Assembly: GCA_003282155.1 (NCBI GenBank)
Contig: QBZY01000004.1
Coordinates: 1 to 64,000 of the forward strand
Source: Pelagibacteraceae bacterium AG-337-I02
GTDB lineage: Bacteria > Pseudomonadota > Alphaproteobacteria > HIMB59 > GCA-002718135
Reading direction: 5' to 3'
Length of the DNA stretch: 64,000 nt
Below, one piece after another: positions 35,202-45,064 of this stretch. Under the pieces are notes generated by a model. The model did not search any database. It was not told the origin of the DNA and was given only the letters and a program-made list of their open reading frames with translations. Every line of letters begins with the position of its first letter. Position 1 is the stretch's first letter. Both the position numbers and the translations under genes were made by a program.

Positions 35202-35687
35202 ATGCCTAGTTTTGATATTGTAAACAGATTAGATCATCAAGAAATTGATAACGCCCTAGGAAATGCGACAAGAGAAATTACCACTAGGTACGATTTTAAA
35301 GGATCAGACACTTCAATTGAAAAAAAAGAAAATTCTATAGTTGTTATTACTGATGATGAAATGAAAGCTGGTCAAGTAAATGATATGCTCGTTACTCACT
35401 TTGTTAGACGAAAAGTTGATCCTTTATGTTTAAAAAAAAATGATATGGAAAAAGCTGGGGGAAATAAAATTCGTCAGACGTATGAATTAGTAGAAGGAAT
35501 TGAGCAATCCCTGTGTAAAAAAATTACTTCTGATGTCAAAAGTTCTAAATTAAAAGTTCAAGTAAAGATCAATGGGAATGAACTTCGTGTTGAAGGAAAG
35601 AAAAAAGATGATTTACAAAGTGTAATGAAGCTTATTGAAGATGCTAAGATAGGTATACCAATCCAATTTGTAAATTTTAGAGATTAA
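35202..35687 (+). CDS. YajQ-family nucleotide-binding protein
   Basis: 161 residues, the normal YajQ length, beginning PSFDIVNRLDHQEIDNALGN and containing TTRYDFKGSDT and a final QFVNFRD. Family members bind nucleotides, and in some bacteria cyclic di-GMP, and have been linked to transcription control. The gene starts 4 bp after rmuC and is followed by a LysE-type exporter gene 3 bp later, forming a tight plus-strand run. The ligand here is unknown. Confidence 0.93.
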   Translation: MPSFDIVNRLDHQEIDNALGNATREITTRYDFKGSDTSIEKKENSIVVITDDEMKAGQVNDMLVTHFVRRKVDPLCLKKNDMEKAGGNKIRQTYELVEGIEQSLCKKITSDVKSSKLKVQVKINGNELRVEGKKKDDLQSVMKLIEDAKIGIPIQFVNFRD

Positions 35688-35690
35688 AAA

Positions 35691-36299
35691 ATGATTACAT
35701 GGGAATTAATAGCTGCTTTAGCAGTGTATAATTTCATTATGTACGTAACTCCAGGTCCAAATAATAGTATTTTAACTGCATCAGGTATAAAATTTGGATT
35801 TATAAGATCTATACCTAATATTTTTGGCATTCCTTCAGGTCATGGTTTGCAATTAGCACTTGTATGTCTAGGTCTTGGATCTTTGTTTATTAGCTATCCT
35901 ATACTCTATGATATTTTAAGATATGTTGGAGCAGGCTACATTCTTTATTTAGCATATAAAATGTTTGGATCTTTAAATATTTCAAAGACTGAAGATAGAT
36001 CAAGACCATTAAAATATCATGAAGCAATTTTGTTTCAATTTGTAAATCCAAAAGCTTGGGTAATCTGTTCAACTGCAGTAACATTATATTATCCAAAAGA
36101 TGAAAATATAATAATTGGAACACTATTTATGGTTATTATGTCTACAATAGTAAATATTCCTTCCATTAGTATATGGGCATATGGAGGAAGTGTTATCAGG
36201 CAATATCTTAATAATGAAAAATTAAAAAAAATTGTTGAATGGTTTTTAGCAATCCTTTTAATTATAACTGCAGGCTCGGTACTATTTTACAACGCTTAA
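35691..36299 (+). CDS. LysE/RhtB-family amino-acid exporter
   Basis: 202 residues with about six membrane helices and the N-terminal signature YVTPGPNNSILTASGIKFG, which defines the LysE/RhtB translocators. The VNPKAWVICSTAV segment near residue 120 is the second family marker. It should export an amino acid or related metabolite across the inner membrane; the substrate is not predictable. It overlaps the convergent GST gene by 4 bp at the stop codons. Confidence 0.9.
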   Translation: MITWELIAALAVYNFIMYVTPGPNNSILTASGIKFGFIRSIPNIFGIPSGHGLQLALVCLGLGSLFISYPILYDILRYVGAGYILYLAYKMFGSLNISKTEDRSRPLKYHEAILFQFVNPKAWVICSTAVTLYYPKDENIIIGTLFMVIMSTIVNIPSISIWAYGGSVIRQYLNNEKLKKIVEWFLAILLIITAGSVLFYNA

Positions 36300-36919
36300 G
36301 GTTTAGGTATTTCATAAAACTCACCTACAGAATTATATCCTTTAATAACTGCAGGTCTTATTGATATTTGTTTATACCATCTCAATACGTTTGGATAATT
36401 ATGTAAATTTATTTGATGTCTTTCAAAACGAGCTGTCCAAGGCCAAATAGAAATATCAGCTATTGAATAGGTATCCGAAAAATATTCTTGCTTAGAAAGT
36501 CTTTTATCCAAAATTGAATATATATGTTGTGCATAACCTTTAGTTTTATCTTCTGCAAATTTACTTTTACCACGATGATAAAATAAATACTGATGTGCCT
36601 GACCTAACATTGGCCCAACGTAAGCCATTTGAAAAAAAACCCATTGTATTATTTCCCAATAGTTATCTTTATTTAAAAATTTATCATATTTTTTCGCCAA
36701 ATAAATAAGGATAGCTCCGGATTCGAATACTATTTGATTGTTATCATTATCTATAATTACAGGAATTTTATTTGTGGGAGATATTTTAGAAAACTCTTCA
36801 CTAAACTGCTCCTTTTTATCTAAATTTATTAAAATAGGATTAAAATCCACACTTAATTCTTCAAGCATTATGCTAATTTTTCGACCATTAGGAGTAGGTG
36901 ATGAATACAAATCAATCAT
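36296..36919 (-). CDS. Glutathione S-transferase family protein
   Basis: 207 residues with an N-terminal thioredoxin-like domain (LYSSPTPNGRKISIMLEEL, then NKIPVIID and the glutathione-binding ESGAILIYLA) and a helical C-terminal domain (DISIWPWTARFERHQI). The pattern resembles the YfcG/Ure2-like group, in which the conserved TPNG loop replaces the usual catalytic Tyr or Ser and disulfide reductase activity is common. Cytoplasmic. Convergent with the LysE-type gene. Confidence 0.88.
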   Translation of the reverse strand: MIDLYSSPTPNGRKISIMLEELSVDFNPILINLDKKEQFSEEFSKISPTNKIPVIIDNDNNQIVFESGAILIYLAKKYDKFLNKDNYWEIIQWVFFQMAYVGPMLGQAHQYLFYHRGKSKFAEDKTKGYAQHIYSILDKRLSKQEYFSDTYSIADISIWPWTARFERHQINLHNYPNVLRWYKQISIRPAVIKGYNSVGEFYEIPKP

Positions 36920-36959
36920 TTATTTTAGAATTTAATTAATAGAGAACTATATTCATAAT

Positions 36960-37193
36960 ATGCAGGAGAATATAGACAATATTATTAAATTAGCCTGGTG
37001 TGATAAAACCTCTTTTGAAAAAATAAAAAGAATTCACGGTGTAACCGAATCTGAGGTTATAAAAATAATGAGAATAAATCTGAAACCTAGATCATATAAG
37101 TTATGGAGAACTAGAGTAACAGGGAGAACAAGAAAGCATGAAAAGAAAAGAAATCTATCTGAAAAGTCATATAAATATGAGCACTATCTTTAA
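36960..37193 (+). CDS. TIGR03643/DUF2805 family protein
   Basis: 77 residues with the family's pattern LAWCDKTSFEKIKRIHGVTESEVIKIMR and LKPRSYKLWRTRVTGR, a small helical, strongly basic protein. The first part resembles a helix-turn-helix and the C-terminus is Arg/Lys rich, so nucleic-acid binding is plausible, but no function is established. Its 3' end overlaps the start of the following TPR gene by 17 bp. Confidence 0.85.
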   Translation: MQENIDNIIKLAWCDKTSFEKIKRIHGVTESEVIKIMRINLKPRSYKLWRTRVTGRTRKHEKKRNLSEKSYKYEHYL

Positions 37194-37731
37194 AATTTTA
37201 ATTGTCAGTATAAGTCTTCTGTTTGCTAGTAAGATAGCATTAGCAGATCAAAATGATCCACGATTAAATAATTTGTTTAAAAAATTAAATCAAACTGAAA
37301 ATCAAGATGAGATAAGAGATTTGATATCTGACATTTGGAATATCTGGTATGAAGTTGATGATCCAAAAGTAATTGAATATTTTGAGAAGGGTATTCAAGC
37401 TATGAATTTAAGAAATTATCCACTAGCAATTAGATTTTTTAATAATTTAATTGAAGAAGATCCTAATTTTGCGGAAGGTTGGAATAAAAGAGCTACAGTT
37501 CACTTTATGATGGGTAATTTTGATCAATCTATGCAAGACATCATTAAAACTCTTGAATTAGAACCAAGACATTTTGGTGCTCTAGATGGAATGGGTTTAA
37601 TTTTTATTCATCAAGGTCAGTTTCAACAGGCAATTGATGTATATGATAAAATGTTAGAGATTTTTCCTTTTAGTGTAAAAACTATGGATAAAAAAGAGAG
37701 AATACAGTCTTTTATTTCTCAATCTACGTAA
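37177..37731 (+). CDS. Exported TPR protein
   Basis: 184 residues with a signal peptide (MSTIFKILIVSISLLFASKIALA) and then about three tetratricopeptide repeats, seen in the segments AIRFFNNLIEEDPNFAEGWNKRA, MQDIIKTLELEPRHFGALDGMG and AIDVYDKMLEIFPF. It is probably a periplasmic scaffold. I start at ATG 37177 because it places the signal peptide at the N-terminus; the frame also extends to 37138, inside the upstream gene. It overlaps the convergent carrier gene by 8 bp. Confidence 0.82.
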   Translation: MSTIFKILIVSISLLFASKIALADQNDPRLNNLFKKLNQTENQDEIRDLISDIWNIWYEVDDPKVIEYFEKGIQAMNLRNYPLAIRFFNNLIEEDPNFAEGWNKRATVHFMMGNFDQSMQDIIKTLELEPRHFGALDGMGLIFIHQGQFQQAIDVYDKMLEIFPFSVKTMDKKERIQSFISQST

Positions 37732-38662
37732 TATCAAAAAAAACTAACAATAAAGACAGTATAAAAAAACTAACAAAAGTACTTAATACTACATTTGAAG
37801 AAACTACGGCTTTTAGTGAATTATATCTGTATGCAAAATAATATGACTGAGACCCACTTGGTAAAGCTGCAGCCATAGTAACAATAATTACCAAGAGATT
37901 ATCAAGTTCTAGTATAAAATTTGCTAAATAAAATGCGATTATAGGGTGAATAAAATTTTTTAAGATAGTTAATACAATTGCACCATAAATATTTTCTCTA
38001 ATTTTAAAATTTCCTAATGCAAGACCTAAAGAAATGAGAACCATTGGAAGAGCAAGGTTTACAAAAATATCTAAAGGCTCTTTCATAATAGATGGAACAT
38101 TAAGATTAGAGTAATTAAGAATGATTCCAATTATCATTCCAAAAAGTACAATATTTTTAATTATACCTAATAATATTTGATAAAAAATTTCGACAATGCT
38201 TTTTTGTCTATTTCTATAAACTTCTATTATAATAACAGTATAGCTAAAATGAACAATACCATGAAAAAAAACTAATATCATATAAGGAATTGTATTTATT
38301 GGACCCAAAACTGCATACATAAGAGGTATTCCCATTGCTACTGTGTTACCAAAACAAGCAGCTAATCCAAAAAGTGCAGAGTCATCTGTTTTATAATTTA
38401 AAAATTGTTTGCTAATTAAAAATCCAGTCATGGATATAAAAATTCCTGAAGCAAAAAATGAGATGATCAGGCCAATAGAATTAATTTGAGGAAATGAGAC
38501 TTGCCAAAAATATATAATTAAAGCTAAAGGTAAAAGAATGTTAAACCCTGTAAAATCAAAATAATCAATATATTTTTTTGGAAGTATTTGTAATTTATTT
38601 ACAAAAAATCCAAAAAGGATATATCCAAACACACTGCTAACTATACTTAATAAGTCAATCAT
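37724..38662 (-). CDS. Auxin efflux carrier (AEC) family permease
   Basis: 312 residues with about ten membrane helices. The conserved N-terminal GFNILLPLALIIYFW and central FGLAACFGNTVAMGIPLMYAV blocks match AEC-family permeases, which in bacteria move small carboxylates or similar compounds. ATG 38662 overlaps the upstream gene's stop by 8 bp and is preferred to a TTG at 38671. It is the last gene of a long minus-strand run. The substrate is unknown. Confidence 0.83.
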   Translation of the reverse strand: MIDLLSIVSSVFGYILFGFFVNKLQILPKKYIDYFDFTGFNILLPLALIIYFWQVSFPQINSIGLIISFFASGIFISMTGFLISKQFLNYKTDDSALFGLAACFGNTVAMGIPLMYAVLGPINTIPYMILVFFHGIVHFSYTVIIIEVYRNRQKSIVEIFYQILLGIIKNIVLFGMIIGIILNYSNLNVPSIMKEPLDIFVNLALPMVLISLGLALGNFKIRENIYGAIVLTILKNFIHPIIAFYLANFILELDNLLVIIVTMAAALPSGSQSYYFAYRYNSLKAVVSSNVVLSTFVSFFILSLLLVFFDIT

Positions 38663-39533
38663 TGAAATCAAAAAAATTATTTAAAAATTGAATGACGCTT
38701 TCTTCAATTATATTATTTTCATTTGAATTTGAATTTTGAAAAAATTTTGAATTTTTATCAAAACTTATATTAGGATTATTTAAGTTTCCTTTTATCAAAG
38801 TAGTTAAATATATTTCATTATTTTGAGATAAGTTTAGAATAATATCCATAAAATTATTACTGTAATTGTATTCTCCTTTTATAAGAATTCTGTTGTTTTT
38901 ATTACTAATTTCAATTTTGCTAGTTTCTAAAATATTTTTATTTTTATTTATTTCGCCTTTAAAATTAGAACTTTCATTACCAAAAGCATTTATTAATTCA
39001 GAAAATGCAAATTTTTGTTTTTTTTGATTTTCTAATTTTTCAAAGAATAATTTTAAAAATGAAATAAGAAATTTTTCTTCATTAGTTGTTTCTAAAGTAA
39101 TTTTTCCATTAATTTTATAAATTGAGTCAAAAAAATTTTCTAAATTATCACTATATTTAAGATAATTTTCAAAATAATTTACTTTTCCATTAATATTTAC
39201 TTTACTAAATTTAATATTATTAATATTTAAATTATCAATTAAAATATTTAAATTGCCTAAAACTTGAAATACGGGCTGAGAAATATCAATTTTTATATCA
39301 TCAAAGTATAAATTATTTTTGTAATCTTTAATTTCTAAGTTTGTGTTAAGCTTTACAATTGGAAAAATATTTATTTTAGTTTTATTTTTTACATTAATTT
39401 TAATTTCAAATTTCTTCTCGATATCACTAATTATTTTTTCTTTTTCAAAATTATTTAGAAAAATATAAATAAAGATAGATAAAATTATTAATATAATTAC
39501 TACTATAGAAAAAAATAATCTAATTTTTTTCAT
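38655..39533 (-). CDS. AsmA-like membrane-anchored periplasmic protein
   Basis: 292 residues. One N-terminal membrane helix (about 4-27) is followed by EKKFEIKINVKNKTKINIFPI and LEIKDYKNNLYFDDIKID, the pattern of the AsmA N-terminal domain, then a beta-rich, Asn/Lys-rich body ending with SFDKNSKFFQNSNS. AsmA-type proteins help move lipids to the outer envelope. The protein is much shorter than classical AsmA and its composition is extremely AT-driven, so the family call is tentative. It is overlapped by the carrier gene downstream. Confidence 0.55.
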   Translation of the reverse strand: MKKIRLFFSIVVIILIILSIFIYIFLNNFEKEKIISDIEKKFEIKINVKNKTKINIFPIVKLNTNLEIKDYKNNLYFDDIKIDISQPVFQVLGNLNILIDNLNINNIKFSKVNINGKVNYFENYLKYSDNLENFFDSIYKINGKITLETTNEEKFLISFLKLFFEKLENQKKQKFAFSELINAFGNESSNFKGEINKNKNILETSKIEISNKNNRILIKGEYNYSNNFMDIILNLSQNNEIYLTTLIKGNLNNPNISFDKNSKFFQNSNSNENNIIEESVIQFLNNFFDFND

Positions 39534-39549
39534 ATATTATCTTAAAAAA

Positions 39550-41997
39550 CTATATTTTTGTAAAATTATTTTCAGGATCATGCAATGGATTAAATAGAAC
39601 AGACATAACATATTTATTTTTAGCAACCTCAACTTCAAAATTACTTCCATTTAGTTTGTTTAAATCTATTTTTGAATCTATATATCCAAAAACAATATTT
39701 TTATTATAACAAAATGAATAATTGCTAGATGTTGTTTCTCCCACAATTTTATTTTTATAATAAATAGGTTCATCATGTATTAAGAGTGGATTTCCTGGAG
39801 AAGATTTTTCTAAAACAAAATTTGTTAGTTGTTTCTTTTTAATTCTATTTTTTATTTTTAAAGCTTCTTTACCTATAAAATCTGTTTTTTTATTTAATTT
39901 AATAGTTAATTCTAATCCAGCTTCAAATGGGTTTTCAGCTGGAGAAATATCATGACCCCAATGTAAATATCCCTTTTCCATTCTCATTATATCTAGTGCA
40001 TGGGCGCCAGCATGAGAAAGGTTATAGTTTTCTCCAACTTTAACTAACTTTAAATAAATTTCTCTAGATATATTTATAGGAACATAAATTTCCCAACCAA
40101 GTTCACCAATATAAGATAATCTTTGGAAAATTAATTTATCATTATTCATTGAAATTTCTTTAGAAGTTCCAAATTTAAAATTATCTTTTGAAAAATGTTC
40201 TCCAAATATTTCTGTTAGAATTTCTCTACTTTTAGGACCAAAAATACCAAAGCAAGCTAAACTTTCAGTAATATCAATTAAAGTTGTGTCTTTACTTAAA
40301 TTTTCTGAAATATGTTTTTTATCATGTTCTCTCACAGACGAACCCGTCACAATACGAAAAGAGTCTTTATCAACACAAGTAACTGTTGAATCAGCAACAA
40401 TCCCACCATTTGAATTAAGCATTTGAGTATAAGTTATATCACCGGGATTATTTTTAATATTATTACAGCATATTCGTTGAAGATCGTTAAATGCAGTATC
40501 TCCCTTAATTTCAAATTTTGCAAAGGCACTTAAGTCAAATAAACCAACATTTTTTCTTGTGTTTGTTGTTTCATATTTTGCTGCATCATACCAATTTTGA
40601 TAGCCATAACTGTAATCATATTCTGGTTTCTTACCATTTAGAGCATACCACATTGGTCTTTCGAAACCCGCTACTTGACCAAAACATGCTCCTTTTTTTT
40701 TCAAATCATTGTGAAAAGGAAGCAGTTTAATATTTCTTGAAGATTTATGTTGTTTGTAAGGCCAGTGCATTGCATATAAATCCCCTAATGATTCAGTAAC
40801 TCTTTCAGTTATAAATTTTGTCTCAGAGTGAAATTTTTCAAATCTTGAAATATCTAAGGAGTAAAGATCATCATTAACCTCACCATTCATCATCCATTCT
40901 GCGGTTACTTTACCAGCACCACCAGCGCTCTGAATACCAATACTATTAAAACCACAACAAACATAAAAGTTCTTTACTTCTGGTGTTTCACCTAAAAGAT
41001 AATTTGTATCAGGAGTAAAAGCTTCAGGACCATTAAAGAATTTTCTTATACCTACATTTTCAAGGGCTGGTATTCTTTTCATAGCATTTTTTAAATATGG
41101 TTCAAAATGATCAAAATCTTCAGGTAGTTCTCCAAAAGAAAAATCATTAGGGACTTTATATGTATCTGTAAATGCAGGTTTAGCTTTAGGTTCAAAAATT
41201 CCTACTAAAATTTTTCCTGCATCTTCTTTTAGATATAAGCAATTGTTGTAATCTCTTAAAACTGGAAGTGATTTAGAAATTTCTCTTAATGGCTCACTTA
41301 ATATATAGAAGTGTTCATTTGGATATAGCGGTATACTAACGTTAATATCATTTGCTATCTGCCTTGACCACATTCCAGATGCCAAAACGATATACTCACA
41401 TTTAATTTTTCCATATTTTGTGTCTACACTTTCTATTGATCCATTTTTAGTATGGATTTTATTTACTGAGCAATGTTCAAAAATTTTTGCACCATGCATT
41501 TTTGCCGATTTTGCAAGAACATTCGTTATACCAACAGGATCTGCTTGACCATCTTTTGGAATAAATATTCCACCAACAACATCATCAGTATTTATAAGAG
41601 AATAAATATCCTTAATCTGATTTTTTTCTAATTCATTAACTTCTATTTTAAATCTTTGAGCAAAAGTAGCTTGCCTTTTTAATTCTTCTAATCGATCATT
41701 AGTTGTTGCAATAGTTAAAGAGCCGTTTTGCTTTAACCCTGTTGCTAATCCTGTTTCTTTTTCTAGGTTTTTATATAAATTTAACGAATAATTTCTAAGC
41801 TTTGTAATAGTCGCTGATGCACCGATCTGACCAATAAGTCCAGCTGCATGCCAAGTAGTTCCAGAAGTTAATTGATCTCTTTCTAGCAAGATCACATCTT
41901 TCCATCCAAATTTTGCTAAATGATAAGCTACAGAACATCCAGCTATACCACCACCTATTACAACTACTTTAGCAGAAGTGGGAATTTTATTACTCAT
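39550..41997 (-). CDS. Dimethylglycine/sarcosine dehydrogenase-like flavoprotein with GcvT domain
   Basis: 815 residues, the size of mitochondrial DMGDH and SARDH. Residues 11-27 form the FAD-binding loop (VVIGGGIAGCSVAYHL), and TSGTTWHAAGL carries His50 at the place where FAD is covalently attached in that family. The C-terminal ~390 residues are a GcvT/folate-binding domain (YTQMLNSNGGIVADSTV, GFLGP-like CFGIFGPKSREIL). It would oxidatively demethylate dimethylglycine or sarcosine, passing the one-carbon unit to tetrahydrofolate. The exact methylated amine is not determined. Confidence 0.85.
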   Translation of the reverse strand: MSNKIPTSAKVVVIGGGIAGCSVAYHLAKFGWKDVILLERDQLTSGTTWHAAGLIGQIGASATITKLRNYSLNLYKNLEKETGLATGLKQNGSLTIATTNDRLEELKRQATFAQRFKIEVNELEKNQIKDIYSLINTDDVVGGIFIPKDGQADPVGITNVLAKSAKMHGAKIFEHCSVNKIHTKNGSIESVDTKYGKIKCEYIVLASGMWSRQIANDINVSIPLYPNEHFYILSEPLREISKSLPVLRDYNNCLYLKEDAGKILVGIFEPKAKPAFTDTYKVPNDFSFGELPEDFDHFEPYLKNAMKRIPALENVGIRKFFNGPEAFTPDTNYLLGETPEVKNFYVCCGFNSIGIQSAGGAGKVTAEWMMNGEVNDDLYSLDISRFEKFHSETKFITERVTESLGDLYAMHWPYKQHKSSRNIKLLPFHNDLKKKGACFGQVAGFERPMWYALNGKKPEYDYSYGYQNWYDAAKYETTNTRKNVGLFDLSAFAKFEIKGDTAFNDLQRICCNNIKNNPGDITYTQMLNSNGGIVADSTVTCVDKDSFRIVTGSSVREHDKKHISENLSKDTTLIDITESLACFGIFGPKSREILTEIFGEHFSKDNFKFGTSKEISMNNDKLIFQRLSYIGELGWEIYVPINISREIYLKLVKVGENYNLSHAGAHALDIMRMEKGYLHWGHDISPAENPFEAGLELTIKLNKKTDFIGKEALKIKNRIKKKQLTNFVLEKSSPGNPLLIHDEPIYYKNKIVGETTSSNYSFCYNKNIVFGYIDSKIDLNKLNGSNFEVEVAKNKYVMSVLFNPLHDPENNFTKI

Positions 41998-42005
41998 TTG
42001 TAATA

Positions 42006-43010
42006 TTATAGATAAAGATTTTCAGTATGAGTTTCAAAATAAAAATCTAGATCTTCAATATTTATTTCATCTATTTTTGATGGCTCCCAAATAGGATTAT
42101 GATCTTTTGAAATTAGTACAGAATTTACACCATTATCAAAGTCACTACGGTATACTATTTTTTGACTTAATTGAAATTCAGTTTCTAAACATTCTTTTAA
42201 CGATTTACCTTTTGCATCATCTATAAGTTTAGTGCTTATCGCAAGACTCATTGGACATTTAACTAAAAGAATATCTAAAATTTTTTTTGAAAACTCTGAG
42301 TTATGATTTTTTAAATTTGATATAATTGTTTTAATATTTCCATTGAATAGTTCATTTATTAAACTCATATTTTTAATTAGATATGTATCATTCTCAACTT
42401 CAAAATTATCGTGTGAAATTTCTCCTCTTGTAATGAATTTTTCTTTAACATCTTCTATTTTATTACTTCTAAAGTAGTGAGTTGCTAATCCAAAAAAAAT
42501 TAATTCATTTAAGCCTAAAACCTCTCCCGTTAAACCAATATACTTACCAATGTTACCTGGAAGATTTGATAAAAAATAACTTCCACCAACATCTGGAAAA
42601 AAACCAATGGCAGATTCTGGCATTGCAAATTTTGAATTGTCTGTTGCCAATCTGTGATCACCATAGATTGATAAACCAACCCCACCCCCCATTACCACAC
42701 CATTCCAAATTGAAAGAAATTCTTTACTAAATTGGCTTATTAAATAATTAAGTTTATATTCAATTTTAAAAAAATCTTTTTTTAAAGAGTTTTCTTTTCC
42801 AGCAAGAACAAGAGATTTTACATCACCTCCTGAACAAAAATGTTTACCTTCTCCAACTAGCAATACTCTTGAGATGTTTTTTTTTTCTTCCCATTCTAAT
42901 AATTTGTCATAGAATTTTTTTGCCATTTCTAAATTTAGTGCATTTAAAGCTTTAGGACGATTTAGATTAATGATTCCAGTTTGGTAAGTTTCTGAAAATT
43001 CAATATCCAT
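42006..43010 (-). CDS. 3-hydroxyisobutyryl-CoA hydrolase-like enzyme (crotonase family)
   Basis: 334 residues, longer than ordinary enoyl-CoA hydratases and typical of HIBYL-CoA hydrolase. Visible motifs are NRPKALNAL, EGKHFCSGGDVK, WNGVVMGGGVGLS (oxyanion hole) and MPESAIGFFPDVGG, where Glu132 and Asp140 match the hydrolase's catalytic pair. It would release 3-hydroxyisobutyrate in valine breakdown. The ATG shares its A with the uvrB stop (TAATG), so it is co-translated with uvrB. Confidence 0.87.
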   Translation of the reverse strand: MDIEFSETYQTGIINLNRPKALNALNLEMAKKFYDKLLEWEEKKNISRVLLVGEGKHFCSGGDVKSLVLAGKENSLKKDFFKIEYKLNYLISQFSKEFLSIWNGVVMGGGVGLSIYGDHRLATDNSKFAMPESAIGFFPDVGGSYFLSNLPGNIGKYIGLTGEVLGLNELIFFGLATHYFRSNKIEDVKEKFITRGEISHDNFEVENDTYLIKNMSLINELFNGNIKTIISNLKNHNSEFSKKILDILLVKCPMSLAISTKLIDDAKGKSLKECLETEFQLSQKIVYRSDFDNGVNSVLISKDHNPIWEPSKIDEINIEDLDFYFETHTENLYL

Positions 43011-45064
43011 TAATTTTTTTTAAACTGCAAAACTTTATTAGAAAGACCTACTTCTTTTGCCTTTAATCTATTGATTTCATCTCGTAATCTTGCTGCATCT
43101 TCAAATTCAAGTTTCGAAGCAAATTCATTCATTTTTTTCTCTAAATTTTTAATATGTTTATTAAGATCCTTACCAACTAATTCTTTAGCATTATCAATTT
43201 CAACTGTAACATGATCTTGTTCAGCAGTGTTCTCAATTATTTCTTGAATATTCTTTTTTATACTAACAGGTGTTATCTTATTAATTTCATTATATTCAAG
43301 TTGTTTAGACCTTCTTCTATCTGTTTCTTCCATTGCTTCTTTCATACTAGTAGTTATGTTATCAGCATACATTAACACCTTACTTTCAACATTTCTGGCA
43401 GCTCTTCCTATAGTCTGTATCAAGCTAGTTCTGGAACGAAGGTAGCCTTCTTTATCAGCATCTAAAATTGCCATTAATGCACATTCAGGAATGTCTAAAC
43501 CTTCTCTAAGAAGATTAATCCCAACCAGTACATTAAAAACACCAAGCCTTAAGTCTCTGATTATTTCTATTCTTTCTAATGTATCTATGTCTGAATGAAG
43601 ATATCGTACTTTTAATCCTTCTTCATTGATATATTCTGTCAGATCCTCAGCCATTTTTTTAGTTAGTGTAGTTATGAGAACTCGATGACCTTTATCAATC
43701 GTTTTTTTACATTCATCAATTAAATTATCTATTTGATGTTTAGTAGGCCTTATTTCAATTGGTGGATCAATCAAACCTGTAGGTCTAATTACTTGCTCAA
43801 CAAAGGTTCCACCTGTCTTTTCAAGCTCATAATCTCCTGGGGTCGCGCTTACAAATATTGTTTGAGGTCGCATTGCATCCCATTCCTCTCTTTTTAGAGG
43901 CCTATTATCAACACAACTTGGAAGTCTAAAACCATATTGAGCCAAAGTTGATTTTCTTGAAAAATCTCCTTTATACATTCCAGCTATTTGACCACATGTC
44001 TGATGACTTTCATCAATAAACAATAGTGAATCTTCTGGTATGTATTCATAAAGTGTTGGTGGGGGTTCACCAGGACTTCTTCCTGATAAATATCTAGAAT
44101 AATTTTCAATACCATTACAACTACCAGTAGTTTCCATCATTTCTAAGTCAAATGTCGTTCTTTCATCCAATCTTTGTCTTTCTAAATATTTTTTTTCTTT
44201 CTCAAAAATTTCTAATTGTTTTTTTAAATCTGTTTTAATCATTGAAATTGCTTTTTTTATTGTTGGTTTTGGAGTTACATAGTGGGAGTTTGCAAATATT
44301 CGTATTTGTTCAAGCTCACCAAGTTTTTCTCCTGTAAGTGGATCTACTTGAGATATACTTTCTATATCATCACCAAACATAGATATTTTCCATGAAATAT
44401 CTTCATAATGAGAAGGGAAAATTTCTAAAATATCTCCTTTAGCTCTAAAACTGCCTCTTTTAAAATCCATATCGCGGCGTTTGTATAAAAGTTCTACCAA
44501 CTTTCTAATAATAATATCTCGACTTACTGATTGATTCTTTTCTAAGGTAAATGACATTGAAGAATAAGCATCAACTGAACCAATACCATAAATACAAGAC
44601 ACTGAAGCAACTATAATTGTATCTCTTCTTTCCACTAGAGATCTTGTAGCTGAATGTCTTAAACGATCAATTTGTTCATTTATTGATGACTCTTTTTCAA
44701 TATATGTATCAGATCTTGGAACATATGCTTCAGGTGTATAATAATCGTAATAACTAACAAAGTATTCGACGGCATTATTTGGAAATAAATTTTTCATCTC
44801 CCCATAAAGCTGTGCTGCTAATGTTTTATTTGGGGCCATAATTAAAGTTGGTTTTTGAACTTTTTCAATTACTTTAGCCATAGTAAAAGTTTTACCTGAT
44901 CCAGTGACACCTAAGAGAACTTGTTCTTGCTCTCCTTCATGTAGACTTTTAACAATAGTTTTAATAGCATCAGGCTGGTCACCACTTGGGTTAAAATCAC
45001 TTACAATTTTAAAAGGTGTTTCGATTCCCGAAGAGAGATGATGTTTTTTTTCTACTTTATTCAT
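43010..45064 (-). CDS. uvrB: Excinuclease ABC subunit B
   Basis: 684 residues, full length. It is the damage-verifying helicase of nucleotide excision repair. Motifs: GVTGSGKTFTMA (52-63), the beta-hairpin region SYYDYYTPEAYVPRSDTYIEK, DESHQ in domain 2, QTIGRAARN, and a C-terminal UVR domain that binds UvrC. It is flanked with overlaps on both sides by amino-acid catabolism genes, a context not expected for a DNA repair gene. It overlaps the upstream saccharopine gene by 8 bp. Confidence 0.97.
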   Translation of the reverse strand: MNKVEKKHHLSSGIETPFKIVSDFNPSGDQPDAIKTIVKSLHEGEQEQVLLGVTGSGKTFTMAKVIEKVQKPTLIMAPNKTLAAQLYGEMKNLFPNNAVEYFVSYYDYYTPEAYVPRSDTYIEKESSINEQIDRLRHSATRSLVERRDTIIVASVSCIYGIGSVDAYSSMSFTLEKNQSVSRDIIIRKLVELLYKRRDMDFKRGSFRAKGDILEIFPSHYEDISWKISMFGDDIESISQVDPLTGEKLGELEQIRIFANSHYVTPKPTIKKAISMIKTDLKKQLEIFEKEKKYLERQRLDERTTFDLEMMETTGSCNGIENYSRYLSGRSPGEPPPTLYEYIPEDSLLFIDESHQTCGQIAGMYKGDFSRKSTLAQYGFRLPSCVDNRPLKREEWDAMRPQTIFVSATPGDYELEKTGGTFVEQVIRPTGLIDPPIEIRPTKHQIDNLIDECKKTIDKGHRVLITTLTKKMAEDLTEYINEEGLKVRYLHSDIDTLERIEIIRDLRLGVFNVLVGINLLREGLDIPECALMAILDADKEGYLRSRTSLIQTIGRAARNVESKVLMYADNITTSMKEAMEETDRRRSKQLEYNEINKITPVSIKKNIQEIIENTAEQDHVTVEIDNAKELVGKDLNKHIKNLEKKMNEFASKLEFEDAARLRDEINRLKAKEVGLSNKVLQFKKN

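Noticed and set aside
40518..40730. A 70-codon plus-strand frame rich in His and Leu
   Set aside because: It is antisense to the DMGDH-like flavoprotein gene and reflects AT-rich complementary codons.
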